Origin: Phocaeicola_A sp963652075
GTDB taxonomy: Bacteria > Bacteroidota > Bacteroidia > Bacteroidales > Bacteroidaceae
Reading direction: 5' to 3'
NCBI GenBank assembly: GCA_963652075.1
Contig: CAVJRQ010000036.1
Span: forward strand, 1 to 64,000
DNA length: 64,000 nt
Shown here piece by piece: positions 51,340 to 59,398 of the stretch (its first letter is position 1; each line of letters starts with the position of its first letter). The notes under the pieces were generated by a model. It did not search any database, was not told where the DNA came from, and saw only the letters and a list, made by a program, of their open reading frames with translations. The translations under genes were made by a program, and so were the position numbers.

Positions 51340-52890
51340 ATGCTAAAAGATATACTAAACAAAAAGTTGATTGTCCTGCTCATGGGAGCCGGACTCACAC
51401 TGACTTCCTGCTTCGATGACGACAGCAAGGATGGTCAACCGGTATCGGACATTACCATAGCCGACTTTGAGGAATCGACCTACACGAAAGTCTCTTATAC
51501 GGGTCAGACACTGGAAATCAATCCGAGCATTGAAACAGAATACCCCGAAAGCGACCTGGAATACTTGTGGACGATTGTACCGGTGCAAGCTTCTCAATCA
51601 TCAAACTATGAGCAACCAGTCGAAATCTCCACAGAGAAAAACTTGAAGTATGAAGTCAATTTGTCTCCGAAGACCTATACAATCCGCCTACAGGTTTCTT
51701 CCAAAAGCAACGGATACGCTGTAAACAAAACGACGAAGTTGGTTGCCACTACTCAATTCTCTCATGGTTTTTATCTCCTGAAAGAAACAACGGACGGAAA
51801 TTCCGAGTTGGATTTGTTGTTGCAGGACGGATCATTCACCGAGAATCTGCTGACCAAACTTCGGGAAGGAGGAGCCATAAAAGGTACCCCCAGGAACTTG
51901 ACCATTGGCTATTCCCATTACTATATCAATGAGGATACCAACGAGAGAGATCACACCAACATGATTTATGTAGTAACTAACGACAGGAAGATATCCGGTT
52001 TCAGATCCGAGGATTTGAAGGAAGTCTACACGCAAGACAAGAACATGTTCTACGGAGATTTTGGTGCTGACGAAGAACCTTATGGCGTTCAAACCGGTTA
52101 CTTCATGACACACTATTTTTCAAATAAAGGTGTCACTTCCTGCTACACGAATTTCGCAAGTTCAAGTGCTATTAGTGGCAAATACGGATTACCGGCAACT
52201 GAAACAGGAGGTAGCATTTATTTGGCGAAAAATTCCTACAACATAGACTATTGGGACGCTGACAATCACAAAATCTATATGTGCAATTACAATGGAGAAA
52301 TCCGTTTGATAACAGAACAGGACGGTACCGAATTGGATTTGTCCAATTACGACTGCATAGCAGCAGGCAACAAATTCAACACGGGAGCCCTGTTTGTCCT
52401 GCAGGACCAGGAGACCAAAGAGCGTGTCGTGTACGAAATCCACCGAGAAGGATATTTCTCAAATAAATACACCATCGATGCCTCCAAACACATTGCCAAC
52501 AGTGACATTGTACGCGTAAACGCACGGCAAGCCTACTACCTGTACAGCGTGGACGACAACAAACTCTACGGCTATGACTGGACTTCGGGCAACGAGATAG
52601 AGATGCCCCTGCAAGGAATCGGTAGCGGTGAGACCATCAACTACGTATCCAACCAGCACATCGGCCCGGGATATTTCGGCTCGATGAATGATGATTTCGA
52701 CTATTTGGCCATTGGAACACAATCGGGCAACACTTATCACCTCTATTTCTACGAGATGGTGGGTGGACAGCCTGCTGGAGACCCCGTGCTGACGGCATCC
52801 GGCACAGGACGTATAAACAATGTCCGTTTTGTGACGACTGCTGTTACATCGCAAGACTCAGCATATGGTCATTGGGTACTCGGCGACTAA
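51340..52890 (+). CDS. PKD-like family lipoprotein
   Basis: The protein has 516 residues with a lipobox (LTLTSCFDDD, Cys24). Residues 45-130 contain Ig/PKD-like beta strands (EINPSIETEYPESDLEYLWTIVP). The rest has repeated beta motifs suggestive of a propeller (ETTDGNSELDLLL, YYLYSVDDNKLYGYDW, YLAIGTQSGNTYHLYFYEM). This is the PKD_2-type lipoprotein found as the last gene of many fecR-susC-susD operons, together with a DUF4843 gene. It is presumed to be surface exposed and to bind glycan. The strong terminator 57 bases downstream ends the operon. Confidence 0.8.
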   Translation: MLKDILNKKLIVLLMGAGLTLTSCFDDDSKDGQPVSDITIADFEESTYTKVSYTGQTLEINPSIETEYPESDLEYLWTIVPVQASQSSNYEQPVEISTEKNLKYEVNLSPKTYTIRLQVSSKSNGYAVNKTTKLVATTQFSHGFYLLKETTDGNSELDLLLQDGSFTENLLTKLREGGAIKGTPRNLTIGYSHYYINEDTNERDHTNMIYVVTNDRKISGFRSEDLKEVYTQDKNMFYGDFGADEEPYGVQTGYFMTHYFSNKGVTSCYTNFASSSAISGKYGLPATETGGSIYLAKNSYNIDYWDADNHKIYMCNYNGEIRLITEQDGTELDLSNYDCIAAGNKFNTGALFVLQDQETKERVVYEIHREGYFSNKYTIDASKHIANSDIVRVNARQAYYLYSVDDNKLYGYDWTSGNEIEMPLQGIGSGETINYVSNQHIGPGYFGSMNDDFDYLAIGTQSGNTYHLYFYEMVGGQPAGDPVLTASGTGRINNVRFVTTAVTSQDSAYGHWVLGD

Positions 52891-52946
52891 TCATAGAGAG
52901 CCTAAACCTCTAAACAAATAGACAGAAAGATTAAAAAAGATGAAAT

Positions 52947-52991
52947 AGACGGCTTACCCAGTACCCTTTTTACCGGGTAAGCCGTCTTTAG
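52947..52991 (+). terminator. Rho-independent terminator of the susCD operon
   Basis: AGACGGCTTACCC (52947-52959) pairs with GGGTAAGCCGTCT (52975-52987) across a 15 base loop, followed by TTTAGT. A short T run makes it moderately strong on the plus strand. Confidence 0.85.
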
Positions 52992-53018
52992 TATAAACGT
53001 GCAAAACTAAACTTAATT

Positions 53019-54104
53019 ATGAAGAAACAAATCCTACTGGCTTTGGCCGCAGTGCTCGCTCTGCCGACACTGGCACAGACAAACTTCCGCCACATCACCT
53101 TTGAGGAGGCACTGGCTGCCGCAAAGGCGGAGAACAAAATGATTTTCATCGACTTCTACACCTCTTGGTGCGGACCTTGCAAGGTGATGGCGAACCAGGT
53201 GTTCCCCCAGAAAGAGGCGGGCGATTACTTCAACGCCAAGTTTGTCTGCGTGAAGTACGACGCGGAGAAAGAGGGCGCGGAGTTGGTAAAGAAATATCCC
53301 GTGAGCGCCTACCCGACCTTCTACATCACGGATGCAGACGGTAAGGTAATCGGTACAAAAGTGGGCGGTAACTTCGACGTGCAAGTCTTCATTGCCGACA
53401 TTGAGGCAGTGACCAACCCGGAGCTCTCTCCCGAACGGGTGAAGGAGCGCTACGCTGCCGGTGAGCGTTCAGCCCAGTTGGTGGCAGCCTATGCGAAGAA
53501 CCTGACCGAAGAGGCCAGCCAAAACAGACGCAACCCCGACAAAGCGAAACTGGAAGAGGCCAACAAAGTCATCGAGAGCTACTTCAACAGTCTGACCGAC
53601 GCACAGAAATTGGAAGCGGAGAACGCGTTTATCTATACGCAATACACCAAGTCACTGGACGCAAGCACGGCGAAGTTCATGATTGCAAACCGCGAGAAGT
53701 TTGCCGAGCCTGCCAAGGAAAAGGTGCAGAACGTCATAGAGGGTCTGTACGGAGGTGTCCTGATGGAGTACTTAGGCGGCAAACAGGTGGACGCTGCCTA
53801 CGAGACACTGAAGAAGGAGATGCTGAGCATCGGTCTGGAGCAGAAGTTTGCCGGCAGCTTCAAGCTGGTGGAAACACGTGCCAACGGCGGCTCGAACGGT
53901 CTGTTGGACTACTGCGAAAAGGAATACAAGAACATGGATCCGCAGACACGCTCTGCCCTGCTTGCCAACTTGACGAAGCTGATTGACGCGAACGACGATG
54001 ACGTGAAGACACGCGCCTCGAAGTTCATCCGTTCCAACTTGGCAGAGATGGAACTCGGAGACCTCTACAGTGCAGTCATGCAACTCTTCCAGTTAGGAAA
54101 ATAA
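53019..54104 (+). CDS. Periplasmic thioredoxin-like protein
   Basis: The protein has 361 residues with signal peptide MKKQILLALAAVLALPTLAQ. The thioredoxin domain (about 25-130) has MIFIDFYTSWCGPCKVMANQVF with the CGPC redox motif and YPVSAYPTFYI with the cis-proline. About 230 further residues are helical and of unknown function. It probably reduces or shuffles disulfides in the periplasm. The gene is enclosed by terminators on both sides, so it is an independent unit rather than part of the polysaccharide locus. Confidence 0.85.
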   Translation: MKKQILLALAAVLALPTLAQTNFRHITFEEALAAAKAENKMIFIDFYTSWCGPCKVMANQVFPQKEAGDYFNAKFVCVKYDAEKEGAELVKKYPVSAYPTFYITDADGKVIGTKVGGNFDVQVFIADIEAVTNPELSPERVKERYAAGERSAQLVAAYAKNLTEEASQNRRNPDKAKLEEANKVIESYFNSLTDAQKLEAENAFIYTQYTKSLDASTAKFMIANREKFAEPAKEKVQNVIEGLYGGVLMEYLGGKQVDAAYETLKKEMLSIGLEQKFAGSFKLVETRANGGSNGLLDYCEKEYKNMDPQTRSALLANLTKLIDANDDDVKTRASKFIRSNLAEMELGDLYSAVMQLFQLGK

Positions 54105-54143
54105 ATCTACGCAAAAGAAATATATTCTCTCTCTTAATATTAA

Positions 54144-54190
54144 AGGCACCTTCCCGATTGTGAAATTAGGAAGGTGCCTGCTTGTTTTTA
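54144..54190 (+). terminator. Rho-independent terminator of the thioredoxin-like gene
   Basis: AGGCACCTTCC (54144-54154) pairs with GGAAGGTGCCT (54169-54179) across a 14 base loop, followed by GCTTGTTTTTA. Confidence 0.85.
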
Positions 54191-54256
54191 CAGGGTCAAC
54201 TTGGCAATTTGGAATATAATGCCTAACTTCGCAAAAAATAAAGGGAGGACTGAACT

Positions 54257-55183
54257 ATGCCGGAACTAAGAGACAGAGTGATACGCTTCGACTGGGCCAT
54301 CAAACGGCTGCTGCGCCAAAAGGCGAACTTCGACGTGCTTGAGGGTTTCCTCACCGTGTTCATCGGTGAGCCGATAAAAGTGATAGAGATTCTGGAGAGC
54401 GAGGGCAACCAGGCCGCGGAGGACGACAAGTTCAACCGCGTGGACATAAAAGCCAAGAACAGCAAGGACGAGATAATCATCGTGGAGGTGCAGAACACGA
54501 CCGAGCTGTACTACCTCGAACGCGTGCTCTACGGTGTGGCGAAAGCCATCACCGAGCACATCAACCTCGGCGACAGCTACCGGGAGGTGAAGAAGGTCTA
54601 CTCCATCAGCATCCTCTACTTCGACTTGGGCAAAGGTTCCGACTACATCTACATAGGGCAGAACAACTTCGTGGGACTGCACACGAAAGACCAGCTGGTC
54701 ATCAGCACCAAGGAGAAGGAGAACATCGTGAAGAAGTCCCCGTCGGAGATATTCCCCACATACATATTGGTTCGCGTGAACGAGTTCGACCAAGTGGCTA
54801 AGTCTCCGTTGGAGGAGTGGGTGAACTACCTGAAGAACGGCATCATCGCTCCGGACACGAAAGCCCCCGGCCTGCAGGAGGCACGCGAACGGCTGAAATA
54901 CTACGAGATGTCGAACAAGGAGCGGTACGCCTACGACGAGCACCTCAACGCCATCATGATTCAGAACGACGTGCTTGGCAACGCCAAACTGGAAGGCCAT
55001 GCAGAGGGCCGTGCAGAGGGACTTGCAGAGGGTCGTGCGGAGGGACTTGCAGAAGGTCTCGCAAAAGGACGCACGGAAGAGAAGTTGGCAATTGCTCGCA
55101 ACCTCTTGTCCCTAAACATGCCGTTGGACGTGGTAGCACAGTCCACAGGCTTGTCGGTAGAGGAGCTGCAGGGAATAAAATGA
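54257..55183 (+). CDS. Rpn family recombination-promoting nuclease/putative transposase (PD-(D/E)XK)
   Basis: The protein has 308 residues. The N-terminal motif FDWAIKRLL...FDVLEGFL and the catalytic core NRVDIKAK..DEIIIVEVQN (D63, E77-x-Q79) are typical of the PF12784/Rpn group. Members are DNA nucleases that stimulate RecA-independent recombination in E. coli, and in Bacteroidales they occur in many copies. Residues 248-277 are degenerate (A/G)-E-G-R-A-E-G-L repeats encoded by 12-24 bp tandem DNA repeats (about 55000-55070), a feature common in this family and prone to length change. The gene lies seven bases upstream of a truncated AAA/PD-(D/E)XK gene. Confidence 0.85.
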   Translation: MPELRDRVIRFDWAIKRLLRQKANFDVLEGFLTVFIGEPIKVIEILESEGNQAAEDDKFNRVDIKAKNSKDEIIIVEVQNTTELYYLERVLYGVAKAITEHINLGDSYREVKKVYSISILYFDLGKGSDYIYIGQNNFVGLHTKDQLVISTKEKENIVKKSPSEIFPTYILVRVNEFDQVAKSPLEEWVNYLKNGIIAPDTKAPGLQEARERLKYYEMSNKERYAYDEHLNAIMIQNDVLGNAKLEGHAEGRAEGLAEGRAEGLAEGLAKGRTEEKLAIARNLLSLNMPLDVVAQSTGLSVEELQGIK

Positions 55184-55189
55184 GAGATT

Positions 55190-56377
55190 ATGAATTACCC
55201 GATAGGCATACAGAACTTCGACAAGGTAATTGAAGGAGGCTATCTTTACTTTGATAAAACAGATTTGATTTATCAGTTGGTAAAAGATGGCGGCATCTTC
55301 TTTTTGAGCCGTCCGAGACGCTTCGGGAAATCCATGCTTCTCTCCACCTTGGAATGTTATTTCCAAGGGCGAAGCGAACTGTTCAAAGGTTTAGCCATCG
55401 ACCAAATGGAGACCGAGTGGAACCGCTATCCCGTGTTCCGTCTCGATTTCAGCGTAGGGAATTACACCAAATCGGGTACTTTGGAAGAGGTGTTGGAATC
55501 GGCCATCTCCTCTTGGGAGAAGAGGTACGCCATAATTCCCCAGGTGAAGGATTACGGACTTCGCCTCTCCGCTGTCATTGCTGAAGCATCCCGTCAAACG
55601 GGAATGCGTGCCGTTGTGTTGGTCGATGAGTACGACAAGCCCTTGCTCGATGTAATGGATACAAACCTGTTCGTGAAACAGGACGGCAACAGGATGACGC
55701 TTGAAGCCTATAACCGGAACATCCTCAAGGGTCTTTACTCCGTGTTCAAGGAAGCGGACGCTAACCTACAGTTTGTGCTGCTTACAGGTGTCACGAAGTT
55801 CTCACAAGTCAGCGTCTTTAGCGGGTTCAACCAACCGGACGACATCAGTCTGTCGGCCCGTTTCGACACTCTCTGTGGCATCACGGAGGCTGAGTTGTAT
55901 TCCGCTTTGTCTTTTCAGGTAGAGAGGATGGCCCAAGACTATGAGATGTCCGTCAGCGAGATGAAAGCCAAACTGAAAAGCCAATATGACGGTTATCATT
56001 TCAGCCGTCGGTTGGTAGGCGTGTACAACCCCTTCAGCATCCTCTGCGCTTTCAAGGAGATGTTAATAGACAGCTTTTGGTTCAAGACGGGGTCGCCCAC
56101 CTACCTCATCCGCCTTCTGGCACATAGTGACGAGAACATCAATGAGCTTGCCGGCAAATACTACCCTGCCGCAGAGTTCGACGACTATGAAGCGACGGCA
56201 AACGCTCCCCTCCCCATGATTTACCAAAGCGGCTATCTCACCATCAAGGCGTATGACCGACAAACCAACTCGTACCTCCTTGACTTTCCCAATGACGAAG
56301 TCAAGAGCGGATTTCTCTCGATTGGTTGTAACTTTTCCTCCGTCACCGGAACTATAGACGGATGGGCGGTAGGATAA
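55190..56377 (+). pseudogene. AAA-ATPase-like/PD-(D/E)XK gene lacking its nuclease domain
   Basis: The frame encodes 395 residues. It aligns through its length with the intact 525-residue homologue at 6643-8220: YLYFDKTDLIY, P-loop variant LSRPRRFGKS, VVLVDEYDKPL, LTGVTKFSQVSVFSG, YDGYHFSRR, YQSGYLTIK and LDFPNDEVKSG. Homology ends at about 56312; the last 20 residues are novel and the stop is 16 bases from the 3' end of the convergent transporter gene. The C-terminal PD-(D/E)XK domain is therefore deleted. The ATPase core is intact, so a residual product is possible. Confidence 0.8.
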
Positions 56378-56392
56378 AGAGCGGATTCCCGC

Positions 56393-57310
56393 TTACTTCT
56401 CCGCTTGCTCACGAAGCATATCGGCTCTCGACTTGCTCTGCGTCACCAAGTAGACACCGGCAAAGATGAGTACCACGGCAACACCCTTTATCCATCCGAA
56501 GACGGCGAGACCCATGGCCACGGAAGCCAACGTGCCGATGATGGGCTGCACATAGTTGTACATGCTCACTACGGTAGGACGCAGAATCTTCTGTGCGATG
56601 ATGAGCAACAAGAAGGTCATGAAGGTGGCACCCAGTATCACGAAAGCAATCTCGCTCCATTTGAGGAGGGAGACCAACTCGAAGGGGGTTGAGGTAACGT
56701 CCTTGTAGGAGAAGGGAATGAAGACGATGGCGGCGTAGGTGAACATCCACTTCATACAGGTGACGGGATGGTAGCGACCCACCACTCCCTTGAAGAAAGT
56801 GAGGTAAGAGGCAAAGCTCACCTGCGAGACGAAGCAGAGTATGTCGCCCCACACGTTGCTCTTGGCAGACCCTCCGCTGTGACTGCCCAACACGAGGATG
56901 AGCGCACCGACAGCACCGAGGAAGACACCGCCCACCTTCTTGCCCGTGATGGGTTCGTGGAGATGGATGGCTGCCAATACCATGGTGGCGATAGGCACCA
57001 TGGTGGAGATGATGGAGGCATCGATGGGCGAGGTCATGGAGAGACCGAACATGAAAACTCCCTGGTTGAAGATGATGGCGAAGAGAGCGGCGAAGAAGAG
57101 CATGAGCATGTCATGCGGTTTCACCTCCTCCTTCTTGAAGAAGAGCGACGCTACCCAGAAGCAGACCGCACCACCCACCATGCGGAACGTAGCCAACGTC
57201 AGCGGCGACACGTACTCACTCATGATGTCCTTACCAATGGGGGACATCAGTCCCCAGGCCGTGCAAGTGATGAACATGCACAAATGGCCCGTATAACTTT
57301 TATTCTTCAT
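56393..57310 (-). CDS. EamA/DMT family transporter
   Basis: ATG 57310 (MKNKSYTGHL) is preferred because it begins the first membrane segment (CMFITCTAWGLMSPIGKDI); the frame can be extended to 57466 but that covers the divergent promoter region. This gives 305 residues with ten hydrophobic segments in two EamA repeats; the second starts near GDILCFVSQVSFASYLTF. The substrate is unknown; members export amino acids or other metabolites. It is divergent from the ATPase-DUF4435 operon. Confidence 0.85.
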   Translation of the reverse strand: MKNKSYTGHLCMFITCTAWGLMSPIGKDIMSEYVSPLTLATFRMVGGAVCFWVASLFFKKEEVKPHDMLMLFFAALFAIIFNQGVFMFGLSMTSPIDASIISTMVPIATMVLAAIHLHEPITGKKVGGVFLGAVGALILVLGSHSGGSAKSNVWGDILCFVSQVSFASYLTFFKGVVGRYHPVTCMKWMFTYAAIVFIPFSYKDVTSTPFELVSLLKWSEIAFVILGATFMTFLLLIIAQKILRPTVVSMYNYVQPIIGTLASVAMGLAVFGWIKGVAVVLIFAGVYLVTQSKSRADMLREQAEK

Positions 57311-57413
57311 CTTTCTTTCGGTTATTTCAGTGGGCAAAGTTACGACAGTTTTGGCATACGCCCGAAAAATATAACACTCTTTTATACAAAGCCAAGAAAA
57401 AGGGAACGGGGGA

Positions 57414-57445
57414 TTTGGTGCTTTGACCAAGGTGCTATACCTTTG
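57414..57445 (+). promoter_or_regulatory. Bacteroidetes-type promoter of the ATPase-DUF4435 operon
   Basis: TTTG (57414-57417) and TACCTTTG (57438-57445) are 20 bp apart, an exact fit to the consensus for the primary sigma factor. Transcription would start about 20 bases before ATG 57472, leaving almost no leader. Confidence 0.75.
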
Positions 57446-57471
57446 TAGAAACGATTCATAAAACAAGAGTC

Positions 57472-58320
57472 ATGAAGAAACAGGCGGATTACATCCAACG
57501 GATAGAGATAAAATCGTTGTGGGGACGCAAGGACAGGAGCATCGCATGGAACCTACGACCCGACGTGAACATACTGAGCGGCATCAACGGCATCGGCAAG
57601 AGCACCATCCTCAACAAGTCGGTACGCTGGCTCAATGCGCAGGTAAATGGGGAATTCGACAACCGGTCGAGCGACCCCAACGTACGGCTCACCTTCTTCC
57701 CCGAGGATGCCACATGTCTGCGCTACAGCGTGATACGCAGTTTCGACCGTCCACTGATAAACTCCAGCCTCATGGAGAAGATGGTGGACAAGAACGTGGG
57801 GACGGAGCTGGACTGGCAAATCTACCAGCTGCAACGGCTCTATTTGGATTATCAGGTGAACATCGGCAACCGCATCATCGAACTGCTGCAGAGCGGAGAA
57901 CCCGACGCACAGCAACGGGCGGCGGAGGTGTCGGCTCCGAAGAAGAAGTTTCAAGACCTCATCGATGACCTCTTCAGTGAGACGGGAAAGAAAATCCTGC
58001 GCAAGAGCAACGAAATAGCCTTTGAGCAGGTGGGCGAGACGCTCTACCCCCACCAGCTCTCGTCCGGAGAGAAACAGATGCTGGCCATCCTGCTCACGGT
58101 GCTGGTGCAGGACAACCAGCCTTTCACGCTCTTCATGGACGAGCCGGAGGTGTCGCTCCACGTGGAGTGGCAACAACGGCTCATCTCACTGATACGAGAC
58201 CTGAATCCGCACACGCAGATAGTGCTGACCACCCACTCGCCCGCCGTCATCATGAACGGATGGATGGATGCCGTCACGGAAGTGAGCGACATCCTCGTGC
58301 CGACAGATCAAGTGAAGTAA
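57472..58320 (+). CDS. Compact AAA/ABC-type ATPase paired with DUF4435
   Basis: The protein has 282 residues and contains an entire ABC-type ATPase cycle: Walker A SGINGIGKSTI (36-46), signature LSSGEKQM (196-203), Walker B FTLFMDEPEVSLH (D223, E224) and the switch histidine VLTTHSP (H255). There is little room for a coiled coil or arm, so it is smaller than most OLD or AriA ATPases. It precedes the DUF4435 gene by nine bases and has its own promoter. ATPase plus DUF4435 is the composition of PARIS (AriA/AriB), so a defence or DNA-repair sensor role is inferred. The fixed location beside dxs is unusual for a mobile defence gene. Confidence 0.75.
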   Translation: MKKQADYIQRIEIKSLWGRKDRSIAWNLRPDVNILSGINGIGKSTILNKSVRWLNAQVNGEFDNRSSDPNVRLTFFPEDATCLRYSVIRSFDRPLINSSLMEKMVDKNVGTELDWQIYQLQRLYLDYQVNIGNRIIELLQSGEPDAQQRAAEVSAPKKKFQDLIDDLFSETGKKILRKSNEIAFEQVGETLYPHQLSSGEKQMLAILLTVLVQDNQPFTLFMDEPEVSLHVEWQQRLISLIRDLNPHTQIVLTTHSPAVIMNGWMDAVTEVSDILVPTDQVK

Positions 58321-58329
58321 GAGGGAACA

Positions 58330-59331
58330 ATGAGCAGACGACTGATTGACAATATCAATTCGCAATACGTGGCTGCAGCCAACCAGCTACGACCCAAACG
58401 GGCGCAGCGGAAAATCATAGCCTACGTGGAGAGCTATGACGACATCTTCTTCTGGCGCACCCTGCTGAGCGAGTTCGAGAGCGACAAATACCGCTTCGAG
58501 GTATTGTTGCCCTCGCACGACACGCTGGCCAAAGGGAAGAAGAGCGCGCTGATGAACACGTTGGGCGACTCCCTCGGCAAGAGCATGATAGCCTGCGTGG
58601 ACAGCGACTACGACTACCTGTTGCAGGACACGACACACACCTCGCGGCGCATCAACCGAAGCCGTTACGTGTTCCAGACCTACGCCTACGCCATCGAGAA
58701 CTACCAGTGCTATGCGGAGAGCCTGCACCAAGTGTGCGTGATGGCGACACTGAACGACCGGGAGGTGGTGGACTTGGCGGCGTTCATGCGGCTCTACTCA
58801 CAAATCGCCTACCCTTTGTTCATCTGGTCCGTATGGTTCTACCGCAAGCACCGGTCGGGTCAGTTCTCGTTGTTGGACTATTGCAACATCGTGAAGCTGG
58901 ACCACTTCAACATCGCCCACCCGGAGGAGTCGTTGGAGAAGATGCGACACCATGTAGATCGGAAGGTGAAAAGCCTAAGGGCGCAATTCCCCAACACGGG
59001 CAAGGAGATAGAGGCGTTGGGCAAGGAGTTGGAACGACTGGGCGTGACCCCGGACAACACCTACCTCTTCATCCAAGGACATCACATACTGGACAATGTG
59101 GTGATGAAACTCCTGAGCCCTGTCTGCGCCCGTCTGCGACGGGAACGGGAGGAGGAAATCAAACGCCTGGCGGAGCACGACCAACAGCGGCAGAACGAGT
59201 TGACGGCCTATCAGCACAGTCAGGCATCACCCGAATTCATGATCAGAAAGCATACGGCATACAAGGAAGCCCCGCTCTATCAACGGATGCGGGAGGATGT
59301 GAAGGCGTTCCTGCAATCGCTCGAAGACTAA
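58330..59331 (+). CDS. DUF4435 (TOPRIM-fold) protein
   Basis: The protein has 333 residues. The segment RKIIAYVESYDDIFFW gives the TOPRIM glutamate (E34, in VES-DD instead of the common VEG--D), and SMIACVDSDYDYL gives the D-x-D pair (D91, D93). A central helical region contains the conserved YAIENYQCYAESL and a charged helix at 200-280 (KEIEALGKELERLG; RREREEEIKRLAEHDQQR). DUF4435 is the nuclease-type effector in PARIS systems, where it cuts tRNA when released by AriA (from memory). Here catalytic residues are all present, so activity is plausible; the biological role is inference. Confidence 0.75.
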   Translation: MSRRLIDNINSQYVAAANQLRPKRAQRKIIAYVESYDDIFFWRTLLSEFESDKYRFEVLLPSHDTLAKGKKSALMNTLGDSLGKSMIACVDSDYDYLLQDTTHTSRRINRSRYVFQTYAYAIENYQCYAESLHQVCVMATLNDREVVDLAAFMRLYSQIAYPLFIWSVWFYRKHRSGQFSLLDYCNIVKLDHFNIAHPEESLEKMRHHVDRKVKSLRAQFPNTGKEIEALGKELERLGVTPDNTYLFIQGHHILDNVVMKLLSPVCARLRREREEEIKRLAEHDQQRQNELTAYQHSQASPEFMIRKHTAYKEAPLYQRMREDVKAFLQSLED

Positions 59332-59398
59332 ACTTTCAGCCCCCAAAGGCATCCGTTTACCCACAATTTACTATTTTTGCACCTAATAAGGCAAAAGC

